Positions 44,673 through 52,903 of a stretch of 64,000 nt of DNA are shown piece by piece; position 1 is the stretch's first letter; each line of letters opens with the position of its first letter. Origin of the DNA: a virus. A program made the position numbers and the translations under genes. The stretch spans positions 144,498 to 208,497 of IMG/VR virus record IMGVR_UViG_3300042691_025071, one strand, 5' to 3'. The notes under the pieces are model-generated. The model saw only the letters and a list, made by a program, of their open reading frames with translations. It did not search any database and had not been told where the DNA came from.

Positions 44673-45551
44673 ATGAACCTACAAGAAAACATACAAAGAA
44701 TTAAAGAAATAATGGGACTTCTTACGGAAGAAACCCAAGAAAAAGAAATCATTTTGATTGATGGAACGTCATCTGCGGGAAAATCACAAACTGCTAAAAT
44801 TTTAAATGCGGTTCCATTTTTTAAATCAACAGACCCCAATCAGTGGGTTCAAATTGATAGTGATATGTTTGGATGTGATGATGATCAATGTATTCAAAAC
44901 AGAATCAAATACGACCACTCTGGTGATGGACCTAATCCACAATCAGGTGAAGAATTTCATAAACAAATGGCGGAAAAAAGAAAAGGAGGGTTCGGAGAGA
45001 AAAGAGGAGACACAACAGTAGGTTTCCCTTTGCACCCACATAATAAAGATTTAATAAAAGGACTTGATTATAGAAATTGGTATATGGCTCAAGAAGTAAA
45101 ATATGGTGGACATAAAAAAATTATAATAGATGATATCGGAAATGGTATTTTACAATATATACCAAACGAAAAGATTAAAAATGTTTTACTTCACGCTCCA
45201 ATTTATATTTTATTAAAAAATGTTGAGACTAGAAAACTAACGGAACCAAGAGACCCAAAAGAAGTTTTGAAACAATATTTAACTAAGTATGAGGTGACAA
45301 AACAAAAACCTGATATTTCAATTGGAGACCCAACTACTGAGTTAACAAAAGATGGATTGATTGGATTATTAAAAAGTAATGGTTTAGATGATGAATTTAT
45401 AAATTACTTTTTGAATGAACTCGGAGTAGTGGACAATGGTGTATATTATATTAAAGTCAAAGACGAATATATGACACCAACAACTAAATTAATAAATGTC
45501 GATTCCGAAAGAACTGTTTATTTGGATAAATTCAAAGAAATTGTGAAATAA
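44673..45551 (+). CDS. Tagged P-loop kinase (chloramphenicol phosphotransferase/zeta-toxin-like), 292 aa
   Basis: Leader MNLQENIQRIKEIMGLLTEE with LTE at 17-19. Walker A GTSSAGKS at residues 31-38, preceded by IILID, resembles CPT-like phosphotransferases and zeta toxins. IIIDDIGNG near the middle is a candidate Walker B. The body has DSDMFGCDDDQC, possibly binding substrate. As a toxin-like kinase it could act on a host metabolite (inference). Confidence 0.74.
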   Translation: MNLQENIQRIKEIMGLLTEETQEKEIILIDGTSSAGKSQTAKILNAVPFFKSTDPNQWVQIDSDMFGCDDDQCIQNRIKYDHSGDGPNPQSGEEFHKQMAEKRKGGFGEKRGDTTVGFPLHPHNKDLIKGLDYRNWYMAQEVKYGGHKKIIIDDIGNGILQYIPNEKIKNVLLHAPIYILLKNVETRKLTEPRDPKEVLKQYLTKYEVTKQKPDISIGDPTTELTKDGLIGLLKSNGLDDEFINYFLNELGVVDNGVYYIKVKDEYMTPTTKLINVDSERTVYLDKFKEIVK

Positions 45552-45553
45552 AA

Positions 45554-45625
45554 ATGAATCTACAAGAAAACATACAAAGGATTAAAGAAATAATCAAATT
45601 AAATTATGATTTTATAATGATATGA
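45554..45625 (+). CDS. Orphan leader peptide, 23 aa
   Basis: MNLQENIQRIKEIIKL then stop. The first ~39 nt repeat the leader DNA of 44154, but no body follows. Likely a decayed or transitional duplicate. Confidence 0.4.
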   Translation: MNLQENIQRIKEIIKLNYDFIMI

Positions 45626-45864
45626 AAATAATAACGAAAATACTTGGTTATATTCTCAGTATTCTTTTTGTTATTCTATTATTACCATTCGGTTTGTTTT
45701 ATTTATTGGTTAGTGTCTTTTGGAAAGTTTTCGGTACAACTGTCATCTCATTCATTATTCTTATGTTGATGGGTTCGACTATGGAAGAATGTTTAAAATA
45801 TTCTTCATCATTGGGTTTCTTTGTCGGTGTATATCTAAAATATAGAGAGATGAGAAAAAGTTAA
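45622..45864 (+). CDS. Small membrane protein, 80 aa
   Basis: Three hydrophobic stretches (ILGYILSILFVILLLPFGLFYLL, VFGTTVISFIILMLMG, and SSSLGFFVGVYL). Lacks the leader of the module's other proteins. Ends in REMRKS. The ATG overlaps the stop of the orphan leader. Confidence 0.64.
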   Translation: MKIITKILGYILSILFVILLLPFGLFYLLVSVFWKVFGTTVISFIILMLMGSTMEECLKYSSSLGFFVGVYLKYREMRKS

Positions 45865-45888
45865 ACCTCCGGAACCGGGAGTGTTTTT
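45864..45888 (+). terminator. Terminator
   Basis: CCTCCGGAACCGGGAG stem, then T7. Confidence 0.66.
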
Positions 45889-45892
45889 TTGT

Positions 45893-45903
45893 TATATTTA
45901 TAT
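45893..45903 (+). promoter_or_regulatory. Late-promoter-like motif
   Basis: TATATTTATAT, 12 nt before the ATG at 45916. Confidence 0.5.
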
Positions 45904-45915
45904 AGAAAATAAAAT

Positions 45916-46308
45916 ATGAAGAAAGTTGTTAGATTAACAGAAAGTGAATTGATCGACTTGATTAAAAATGTGATCAGTGAACAAAATATGGGTAGAGACA
46001 CATCAACTATAAAACCTACTATCGTACCTAAAAAAGATGATATATCTTGTTTAAAAGGATTTCAATTTGAAAAAGGACATTACTCACCTTTAAAAGGAGG
46101 TCGTAATGTTCCTGATAGTTGGTCGGGAAAATATAATGGTAAAGATGTGACGTTATATAAAACAGATGTTTATGTTAACAGTGAAGGAAAATATAATGCA
46201 AGGTTACTTCCTGCATCAATGAAATATCAATTGTGTAGATGGAAATGTGAAAACGGTAAATTGGTTTTGTATAATTTTAGTGAAATTAGAACCAATTATC
46301 CAACCTAA
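45916..46308 (+). CDS. Tagged protein of unknown function, 130 aa
   Basis: Leader MKKVVRLTESELIDLIKNVISEQ with ISE at 20-22, closest to the RLTES form I recall from other phage proteins. Body contains SCLKGFQFEKGHYSPLKGGRNVPDSW and a C-RWKC pair. Function unknown. Confidence 0.68.
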   Translation: MKKVVRLTESELIDLIKNVISEQNMGRDTSTIKPTIVPKKDDISCLKGFQFEKGHYSPLKGGRNVPDSWSGKYNGKDVTLYKTDVYVNSEGKYNARLLPASMKYQLCRWKCENGKLVLYNFSEIRTNYPT

Positions 46309-46321
46309 AAAAAAATTCAAT

Positions 46322-47263
46322 ATGGGAAAATTTATAATTACAGAAGAAGAAAAAACAAGAATAAGAGGTCTATACGAAGGAGTAACAAGGAAAGTATTAA
46401 ACGAGGCTTCAGTAAATCCTGAAAATGTGGTAACAAGTATGGATTTTAATGCCTTATGGAATAATTTTCCTAATGCGGATGAGGAAGAAATTTTTCCTGG
46501 TATATTCCCAAACCAATATAAACAATCACCACAAACATTCCAAAATGCATGTGCAACCAGATTATGTTTGGCATTAATTAAAATGGGTGTAGAATGTGGT
46601 CGTGCATTTAGAAGTGAAAAAGATTGGACGTTTAAAGGTATTACGTATCCCACTAAAGGTAAAGATATTACAACAGGTGCTAAAAATAGTTTAATTTATT
46701 TAACAAGAACTTTTGGGGAACCTACAATTGATTCAATAGATAACACTCCAGAAAATATTGAAAAATATCTAAAAGGTAACAAAGGAATTTTTGTCATAAC
46801 CAATAACCCCAAATGGCCGGGAATATCGGGACACGCTGATATCTTTAATGAAAAAGGGAAGTGTGGACATTGGTGTTACCATGGGGAAGGAGGTAAAATC
46901 ACCGCATGGGTTTTTGGTAAATATAAAGGTCAAAACTCTTCGGGTGGCCAACAAACACAACAAACTAAACCACAACAAACTCAAACTCAACAAACTCAAC
47001 CACAACAAGCACCACCTGAAATAACCGATAGGGTAAAGGCGTTAGTTTATTTAGAATATAAAGGGGTGGATCGACAAAAAATGATTAATTTAGATAATGA
47101 TCTTTTAATTAATTGGGCAAACGCACATATACAAAATAAACACGTTTTCAAGAACGGAGATACATATTACAACACACAAAATGCAAGTGTTGCAAATGAT
47201 CAACAGGCGGCATCACAATTAATAAACACTGTATCAAGTCAACCTATTAAAATAAATTTCTAA
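46322..47263 (+). CDS. Tagged Tae4-like peptidoglycan amidase, 313 aa
   Basis: ATG at 46322 (MGKFIITEEEKTRIRGLYEG), leader ending LNE at 26-28. The body resembles type VI secretion amidase effector 4. It has the catalytic-type QNACATRLCLALIKMGV (Cys77) and GISGHADIF (His171), the expected Cys/His pair of an NlpC-like fold. A Gln/Thr/Pro-rich linker (~211-240) joins a C-terminal helical domain. Likely cleaves peptide cross-links at entry or lysis. Preceded by the 45916 gene. Confidence 0.8.
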   Translation: MGKFIITEEEKTRIRGLYEGVTRKVLNEASVNPENVVTSMDFNALWNNFPNADEEEIFPGIFPNQYKQSPQTFQNACATRLCLALIKMGVECGRAFRSEKDWTFKGITYPTKGKDITTGAKNSLIYLTRTFGEPTIDSIDNTPENIEKYLKGNKGIFVITNNPKWPGISGHADIFNEKGKCGHWCYHGEGGKITAWVFGKYKGQNSSGGQQTQQTKPQQTQTQQTQPQQAPPEITDRVKALVYLEYKGVDRQKMINLDNDLLINWANAHIQNKHVFKNGDTYYNTQNASVANDQQAASQLINTVSSQPIKINF

Positions 47264-47273
47264 AAAAAATATT

Positions 47274-47295
47274 AACCCCTCCAATGTGAGGGGTT
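47274..47295 (+). terminator. Terminator
   Basis: AACCCCTC/GAGGGGTT then T7. Confidence 0.8.
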
Positions 47296-47347
47296 TTTTT
47301 TATTTCAATTATTTTGTTTATATTGTACTTTATAAAACAAATATATT

Positions 47348-47680
47348 ATGACAGTATTATCAATTATCGGTTGGATTCTTAGTATCCCCGCAGTTTGGAC
47401 CCTATCTAAAAGTGGTACAGACAAAATTATTAAATCAAATGAATCGGTTCAGAATTTTCAATTCATGAAACTCCAAAACTACAGAGTACCTATCGGTATC
47501 TTAGAATTACTCGGAGTATTGTTATTTATTTTCCCCGCAACATCCCTTTACGGTTTGTTAATCATCGTATCTGTAATGAGTGGTGCGGTGGCTTTACACC
47601 TATCACTTATGGGTGGAAAGAAAACATGGTTTCCATTATTAATCGGTGGATTATCTGTATTATCTTTCTTTATTAGATAA
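47348..47680 (+). CDS. DoxX-like membrane protein, 110 aa
   Basis: Four hydrophobic segments. MTVLSIIGWILSIPAVWTLSKSGTDKI, FMKLQNYRVPIGILELLGVLLFIF, ATSLYGLLIIVSVMSGAVALHL and WFPLLIGGLSVLSFF fit the DoxX_2-type fold. Lacks the leader tag. Own terminator at 47705. Role in phage unknown. Confidence 0.72.
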   Translation: MTVLSIIGWILSIPAVWTLSKSGTDKIIKSNESVQNFQFMKLQNYRVPIGILELLGVLLFIFPATSLYGLLIIVSVMSGAVALHLSLMGGKKTWFPLLIGGLSVLSFFIR

Positions 47681-47704
47681 CACATTTAATCGATTTAAAT
47701 TTTA

Positions 47705-47727
47705 AAACCTCCCGCCGGGAGGTTTTT
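47705..47727 (+). terminator. Terminator
   Basis: AACCTCCC-GCC-GGGAGGTT then T7. Confidence 0.84.
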
Positions 47728-47731
47728 TTGT

Positions 47732-47740
47732 TATATTTAT
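47732..47740 (+). promoter_or_regulatory. Late-promoter-like motif
   Basis: TATATTTAT, 6 nt before the ATG at 47747. Confidence 0.5.
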
Positions 47741-47746
47741 AATGAT

Positions 47747-48433
47747 ATGAACGATCAATATAAAAATAGATTTTATTATCTTTTGGAGTCCGAAAGAGGT
47801 AATGTTAAATCAATTATTGGTGAACAAAATATAATGTTAGGTGGTCCGGCAATGTTTGGCGGTAGATCACATGATCCCATAGGCGCCTTGGCCGATATAA
47901 GAGATGAATTTCCATTAATTATCGATACAATTGTACAATTTGGACTTTGGAAAATTCCTTTGGCCGGTAGTTTTCTGGCGGCAGGTTATGGATCAATGAT
48001 GGCATATAGAGATTTAAAAAGAGGAAAATACACTGAAGGAATAATTGGTTTACTAACAAGTCCACTTTCATTAGGAAGAACGGTAAGAGCAATGAATTTT
48101 TTGGGTATCAAACCCAATATTGCAAATGTTTTAAGTAAAATACATAAATCAGGTATTACCGTTTTAACTTCACAAGGAAAATCGGGGTTTTTAAAATGGG
48201 CCAGTGATAATTTTGTCAATAAAGATGATCGTGAAAACTTTAATAAATTTATGACCTTTTTAACAAAGGGAGATCACTTAAAATCTTTATTGAATTTAAT
48301 TAACGACGATGTTAATAAAGAAGCGTTAAATAAACAAAATAAAGTACTTGTTAAAAATGATGTTTTAGATAAACCACAAAATACCTCATCATCAACGTTT
48401 GTTAAAAAACCACAAAACATACCAAAACTGTAA
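47747..48433 (+). CDS. Tagged protein with hydrophobic Gly-rich centre, 228 aa
   Basis: Leader MNDQYKNRFYYLLESERGNVKSIIGEQ with IGE at 24-26. The middle has FGLWKIPLAGSFLAAGYGSMMAYRDLKRGKY, a hairpin-like pair of hydrophobic helices. GIIGLLTSPLSLGRTVRAMNF follows. The composition recalls membrane-active or pore-forming phage proteins. C-terminus is polar. Function inferred only by composition. Confidence 0.68.
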   Translation: MNDQYKNRFYYLLESERGNVKSIIGEQNIMLGGPAMFGGRSHDPIGALADIRDEFPLIIDTIVQFGLWKIPLAGSFLAAGYGSMMAYRDLKRGKYTEGIIGLLTSPLSLGRTVRAMNFLGIKPNIANVLSKIHKSGITVLTSQGKSGFLKWASDNFVNKDDRENFNKFMTFLTKGDHLKSLLNLINDDVNKEALNKQNKVLVKNDVLDKPQNTSSSTFVKKPQNIPKL

Positions 48434-48481
48434 AATTTTATTATTTAAATTATTTTTTGTATATTTTACAAAAAACATTTT

Positions 48482-48754
48482 ATGGGAAAGAAAATTAATG
48501 TAAGACTAATCGAATATCAACGAACAATGGTTGTTCGTGACTCTGTAGAAATTGATACCGACAATTATCCTGAATTATCGGGTAAGGATGATGAAGAAAT
48601 ATCTGAATATATTAAGGAAAACATTTCAGATATGAAACCATTACCCGGATCCGAAAGTTGGGCAGATAGTTTGTATGATGAACTTATGGAAATGGATATC
48701 ACCAGAGAAAAAGATTTGGGAACAGATACCGAGATCGAAGTTGAAAATTCTTAA
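48482..48754 (+). CDS. Acidic hypothetical protein, 90 aa
   Basis: Starts MGKKINVRLIEYQRTMVVRDSVEIDTDNYPELSG; strongly acidic. Untagged. Preceded by TTTTTTGTATATTTTAC, a weak promoter. Small, soluble, no family. Confidence 0.62.
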   Translation: MGKKINVRLIEYQRTMVVRDSVEIDTDNYPELSGKDDEEISEYIKENISDMKPLPGSESWADSLYDELMEMDITREKDLGTDTEIEVENS

Positions 48755-48787
48755 AAAATTAATATTATTAATCGATTTTATTTTTTA

Positions 48788-48810
48788 AACCTCCGGAACC
48801 GGGAGGTTTT
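48788..48810 (+). terminator. Terminator
   Basis: AACCTCC/GGGAGGTT around GGAACC, then T8. Confidence 0.8.
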
Positions 48811-48830
48811 TTTTATTTCATTTTTTTAAG

Positions 48831-48840
48831 ATATTTATAT
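48831..48840 (+). promoter_or_regulatory. Late-promoter-like motif
   Basis: ATATTTATAT, 15 nt before the ATG at 48856. Confidence 0.5.
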
Positions 48841-48855
48841 TAAAAACAAAATATT

Positions 48856-49380
48856 ATGGGACAACGTTTTACAATTACTGAATCTGAAAGAAATGAAATC
48901 AGAAAACAGTACAATTTAGTTAAAGAAGAGGAATCCACCACAAATGCTCCGAGATACTGGGATTCATTTTTAGAATCGATTAAAGAATGGGGTGGAAAAG
49001 TTAGTGTATCACCAGATAAGTTACAAGTAACATATAACGGAGCAATGTATACAATTAACATTGTTAAAAACAATGGTAATATAGATTACACAATAACTTT
49101 CAGTCCACAACATGAACCATTAGAATTATTGAAATCAATCAATAATGCATATTTTGCATCATATAGAGTGGATCATCCATTAATAAAAAATATTTTTTCA
49201 ACTAGAAAAGATGAGATACCAAATTTAAAAAATTTTAAATCATCTCTCGGTGTTATAGATTTAGGTAATATCGCTAAACCAGGAAAAAGATTTTTTGAAG
49301 AATTATTTGCAATTGATAGTAACCCAACAAATCAAACATCATTTGATAAAAAAATGAATATGAAAGATCTTGAAATGTAA
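48856..49380 (+). CDS. Tagged protein of unknown function, 174 aa
   Basis: Leader MGQRFTITESERNEIRKQYNLVKEEE, nearly the same as 56894. No exact (L/I)xE; VKE takes the place. Body rich in strands (SVSPDKLQVTYNGAMYTINIVKNNGNIDYTITF). No motif. Confidence 0.68.
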   Translation: MGQRFTITESERNEIRKQYNLVKEEESTTNAPRYWDSFLESIKEWGGKVSVSPDKLQVTYNGAMYTINIVKNNGNIDYTITFSPQHEPLELLKSINNAYFASYRVDHPLIKNIFSTRKDEIPNLKNFKSSLGVIDLGNIAKPGKRFFEELFAIDSNPTNQTSFDKKMNMKDLEM

Positions 49381-49397
49381 TTTTCATATAGTTAAAA

Positions 49398-50282
49398 ATG
49401 AACCTACAAGAACAAACATATAGAATAAAACAGATGATGGGTCTATTGATTGAACAAGCAGAAACACCTGTATGTAGTGCGGGTGGTTGTTCGGGAAAAT
49501 ACGTTGGACCTGAGTTTGATAATACGGGTGATGTTGCACATAAGTATTCTAACACGATCACACAATACGTTGCAGCAAAATTAAAAGAATTATATAGATC
49601 AGGAACATATGTCAAAGTTGACTTTAAAGGTATACAAATGACAACAAAAGGAATGGGTAGTGGAAATGTTGTCTATACTGTTGTTATTCCATTTGTTGGT
49701 GTTTCTGATAAATGTGAGGCAAGAACGGGATTTGCCCATGTTGGGGGTTGGAATCATACACCTGAATTAAATGCAAGAAAAAGTGAAATATTAAATTATA
49801 TTCCATCAGGAAAAAAAGAAAATGTAGTATTAAATAACGAATTGGATGTTAGTCAATTAACAAAAACACCCGAAGGATTGGAAGAATATTGGATACAATG
49901 GAAACACAGAGATTATCAAAGTGATTGTGGCGGTCAAACACAACAAGGAAACCAACAACAAAATAGTGGTGTTAATATAACAAGTACGGATTTAAGTCAA
50001 TTTATTAAAGACATTCAAATAAAATCAAAAGGCAGTTCAATTGATTTAAATAATGTTCAAGTTGTTTTGGATACTAAAACAAATAACTATTCTTTAAAAA
50101 TAGGCCCAGGTAAAACACAAATCAATTATTTAAGATTGGCACTAAATGTTAGAGACGATAAAACTAAAGGTGTCTTCCCATCAAGAGATAAAATATTAAA
50201 TGATTTTCCTGGTGCTAAATCAATCAAAGATGGTACATTTGACGGAGGGACGAGGGATTACTCAATAATAATGATTCCTTAA
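49398..50282 (+). CDS. Tagged protein of unknown function, 294 aa
   Basis: Leader MNLQEQTYRIKQMMGLLIEQ with LIE at 17-19. Body has Cys-rich CSAGGCSGKYVG and EARTGFAHVGGWNHTPELNA. A Gln/Asn-rich linker (QTQQGNQQQNSGVN) separates a C-terminal domain of about 95 residues. Organisation like the 46322 amidase: leader, domain, polar linker, domain. Confidence 0.7.
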   Translation: MNLQEQTYRIKQMMGLLIEQAETPVCSAGGCSGKYVGPEFDNTGDVAHKYSNTITQYVAAKLKELYRSGTYVKVDFKGIQMTTKGMGSGNVVYTVVIPFVGVSDKCEARTGFAHVGGWNHTPELNARKSEILNYIPSGKKENVVLNNELDVSQLTKTPEGLEEYWIQWKHRDYQSDCGGQTQQGNQQQNSGVNITSTDLSQFIKDIQIKSKGSSIDLNNVQVVLDTKTNNYSLKIGPGKTQINYLRLALNVRDDKTKGVFPSRDKILNDFPGAKSIKDGTFDGGTRDYSIIMIP

Positions 50283-50283
50283 C

Positions 50284-50292
50284 AATATTTAT
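50284..50292 (+). promoter_or_regulatory. Late-promoter-like motif
   Basis: AATATTTAT, 14 nt before the ATG at 50307. Confidence 0.5.
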
Positions 50293-50306
50293 TAAAAACA
50301 AATAAG

Positions 50307-50894
50307 ATGAAAAAACAAAACTTAAACGAACAAGTTTCCCGTATAAAAAAAATGATGGGATTAAATGAAAATGAATCTCAGGAAGATAATGTATCTGGTG
50401 ATAAAAATTTTAAAGTTGGAGACATTGTAATGAATCCCGTATCGTTATCGGAAGATCCAAGTTACTATGGTAAGATTTTGAATATTTTCCCAAATTTGGA
50501 GGCGGCAAAAGATCAACCTTCATACGATCTGACGGTTAAATATTTGGGAAATGATGATCCAAATGATACATATTATTTAATTGATTGGAAATCAGAAGGA
50601 ATAGATTTATATCCGAAAGAATATATGGAAAGTGAAGTTGAGCTCGCTCCGAATCCTGAATTATATGATGAAAAAAATGAGGACGAAGACGATAATGATG
50701 AGGAAGATGGTGATGATATGTGTTCTAATTGTAATGGAACTGGCGAAGGACAGTATGATGGATCAAGATGTAGTTCTTGTGGTGGATCAGGTGTAATTGA
50801 AAGAGATTACGATGATTATGATGGACCAGATGATTATGATGATAGAGATGATTATGATGTAAGAGCTAAAGAATGGGGTGGTATGGACTTTTAA
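50307..50894 (+). CDS. Tagged acidic protein with DnaJ-type zinc knuckles, 195 aa
   Basis: Leader MKKQNLNEQVSRIKKMMGLNENE, LNE at 19-21. The middle is a beta domain (FKVGDIVMNPVSL...). The C-terminal part is very acidic and carries CSNCNGTGEGQYDGSRCSSCGGSG, two CxxCxGxG-type zinc motifs as in DnaJ. Could be a chaperone-like partner (inference). Confidence 0.72.
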   Translation: MKKQNLNEQVSRIKKMMGLNENESQEDNVSGDKNFKVGDIVMNPVSLSEDPSYYGKILNIFPNLEAAKDQPSYDLTVKYLGNDDPNDTYYLIDWKSEGIDLYPKEYMESEVELAPNPELYDEKNEDEDDNDEEDGDDMCSNCNGTGEGQYDGSRCSSCGGSGVIERDYDDYDGPDDYDDRDDYDVRAKEWGGMDF

Positions 50895-50904
50895 TTAATT
50901 TAAT

Positions 50905-51552
50905 ATGAAAATAATCATAACTGAATCACAATATAATAATCTAATACAAAAAGACTTGGATGAGGATTATCCAACTAGTTGGAGTATTGAGGAATTTAAA
51001 AAATTAACATCGTTTTCTGCCAGAGTTAATTATTGTAATCAACATCTCCAAAGACTATCTTCGGGTAGTAGTAGAATAGTGTATAAAATCGATGACAATA
51101 AGGTCTTAAAGCTCGCCAAAAACAAGAAGGGTATTGCCCAAAATGAAACTGAGATTGATTTTGGTAATGATTCTTATGTGAATGATGTTGTTGCAAAAAT
51201 ATTTGATCACGATGAAAACAACCTATGGGTTGAAATGGAATTAGCCAAAAAAGTGACTCCGTCAATTTTCAAAAATATTGTGGGTGTTACATTTGAAAAT
51301 TATTGTCACATAATAAAATATCGTAATAGTATTTCAGTTGATTTTGGTTTCACTGTATCAAAACCAGAGAATTATAATGACATATGGGAAAATGAATTTG
51401 TTTATAATATGATGGATTTTATGGTTAATTACGAATTACCTTGGGGTGATTTGTGTAGATTATCATCATATGGGTTAGTTGGAAATAATAGAATAGTCCT
51501 AATTGATTACGGATTGACTTCTGATGTATACGACACTTATTATAAGAGATAA
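50905..51552 (+). CDS. Tagged protein-kinase-like protein, 215 aa
   Basis: Leader MKIIITESQYNNLIQKDLDED, LDE at 18-20. GSSRIVYKIDDNKVLKLA suggests a kinase N-lobe (Gly-rich loop and VLKL lysine, Lys69). The ETEID segment gives a candidate Glu, and IVLIDYGLTSD near the end resembles the DFG region. No HRD is clear, so activity is uncertain. Confidence 0.62.
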   Translation: MKIIITESQYNNLIQKDLDEDYPTSWSIEEFKKLTSFSARVNYCNQHLQRLSSGSSRIVYKIDDNKVLKLAKNKKGIAQNETEIDFGNDSYVNDVVAKIFDHDENNLWVEMELAKKVTPSIFKNIVGVTFENYCHIIKYRNSISVDFGFTVSKPENYNDIWENEFVYNMMDFMVNYELPWGDLCRLSSYGLVGNNRIVLIDYGLTSDVYDTYYKR

Positions 51553-51555
51553 TAT

Positions 51556-52053
51556 ATGAAAAAAATAATAATAACAGAATCACAATTAAAAAAAGTGATT
51601 AAATCATTAACAATAAAAGAACAACCTGTACTTGGTCTTGCTGATGTTTTAGCTGACCCATCAAATACCGGATTAAATGTACCTGGCTCTGATGATGGTA
51701 CAACAGGTGATATTGAATATAAAAAAGATGTTCTTAATTTGTTTACCGAATGTAGAAGAATGGGTGACAATCAACTTAACTTAAATAATAATAGAAATAT
51801 TCAATTATTTAATAATCTGTATAATCAAATACAAGGTTTATCAAAACCAACAAATACCGTCAATGTACTAAAACAAATAAAAAACAAAAATGAATTTTGT
51901 GCGGTTGATAGATTATTCAGTAAACAAAAAAAACAAGATTTATTTAAAGAATTAGATAGTGAATGGGGGTTAACTTGGGGAAATATTGTTGATGGATTAA
52001 AATCATTTATAACTATAACGAGTAAATCTAGTTACAGTGATATACAAGCGTAG
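51556..52053 (+). CDS. Tagged protein of unknown function, 165 aa
   Basis: Leader MKKIIITESQLKKVIKSLTIKEQ, IKE at 20-22. Body helical with DIEYKKDVLNLFTECRRMGDNQL. A VDRLFSKQKKQDLFKELDSEWGLTWGNI segment follows. No family recognised. Confidence 0.66.
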   Translation: MKKIIITESQLKKVIKSLTIKEQPVLGLADVLADPSNTGLNVPGSDDGTTGDIEYKKDVLNLFTECRRMGDNQLNLNNNRNIQLFNNLYNQIQGLSKPTNTVNVLKQIKNKNEFCAVDRLFSKQKKQDLFKELDSEWGLTWGNIVDGLKSFITITSKSSYSDIQA

Positions 52054-52083
52054 GGGGAGAAATCAAATAGAAAAAAACAAAGA

Positions 52084-52494
52084 ATGAATATAATAATCAC
52101 AGAATCTCAAATGAATAAACTTAAATCCGATTGGAAAGTCGTGAAAGGTAAATTATGTAAAAAATTTGAATTTGATTCTTATAAAGATGTGTTAGATTTC
52201 GTGAATAAAGTAGGTGAAATTGCGGAAGAACAAAATCATCACCCTGATATGATTGTAAAATACAATGAAGTGATTGTTACAATGTTTGATCACGATAAAA
52301 ATAAAATTTCTGATAGGTGTTATAAATTTACAAATGCGGTGGACGAAATGATGATGGATTCTGAAGAAGAAATCGATGAACGTAGTAGAAGTTTTGCATT
52401 TACACGTAAAAAACGTTTATTTCCAAAAAGTGCAATGATGTCAAATCCCAATAGATTTAAAAAGTACGATAAAGAAGTTAAAGGTTTGGATTAG
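52084..52494 (+). CDS. Tagged pterin-4a-carbinolamine dehydratase-like protein, 136 aa
   Basis: Leader MNIIITESQMNKLKSDWK. Body DSYKDVLDFVNKVGEIAEEQNHHPDMIVKYNEVIVTMF matches the PCD/DCoH fold, with the HHP motif (His, His, Pro) of the active site. Normal role: dehydrating 4a-hydroxytetrahydrobiopterin. The C-terminus is extended and basic (RSRSFAFTRKKRLFPKSAMM). Confidence 0.74.
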   Translation: MNIIITESQMNKLKSDWKVVKGKLCKKFEFDSYKDVLDFVNKVGEIAEEQNHHPDMIVKYNEVIVTMFDHDKNKISDRCYKFTNAVDEMMMDSEEEIDERSRSFAFTRKKRLFPKSAMMSNPNRFKKYDKEVKGLD

Positions 52495-52882
52495 ATAAAT
52501 AATCAATTACAAAATTGATTGTTGTTGGAATGATATCTTTCATATTATTAATTTCATAATAAGAGAAGAATTTAAATTCGGTGTGTTCATCATTTAATAT
52601 AATTTTATTTTCATCAAATTCGGGTGAATTATAAACATAAACATTTATTAAATTATTACCCATATCGTATTTATTCAATAATATAAAATTAGGGATACTG
52701 ATACCAAGTTCTTCTCCAATTTCTCTAATTAAAGCATCCGTCGGGGTTTCATTTTTTTCGACAGAACCACCAGGTAATCCCCAAAATCCCGAATATTTGT
52801 ACTCGGATGGACTTCTTTTAAGCAATAAAAATTTTTTATTTTTAACTAACAACAGTAGAGACACCATAACAATAAGTATCAT
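52478..52882 (-). CDS. Nudix hydrolase, 134 aa
   Basis: Perfect Nudix box: GSVEKNE, seven residues, then REIGEELGI. The N-terminal VSLLLLVKNKKFLLLKRS is the usual first strand. Start may be 52882 or the Met at 52867. Lies on the - strand inside the + strand module and untagged; overlaps the end of 52084 by 17 nt. Substrate unknown; Nudix enzymes clean nucleotide pools. Confidence 0.86.
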   Translation of the reverse strand: MILIVMVSLLLLVKNKKFLLLKRSPSEYKYSGFWGLPGGSVEKNETPTDALIREIGEELGISIPNFILLNKYDMGNNLINVYVYNSPEFDENKIILNDEHTEFKFFSYYEINNMKDIIPTTINFVIDYLSNPNL

Positions 52883-52890
52883 TATTTTGA

Positions 52891-52899
52891 TATATTTAT
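52891..52899 (+). promoter_or_regulatory. Late-promoter-like motif
   Basis: ATATTTATT, 4 nt before the ATG at 52904. Confidence 0.45.
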
Positions 52900-52903
52900 T
52901 TAT

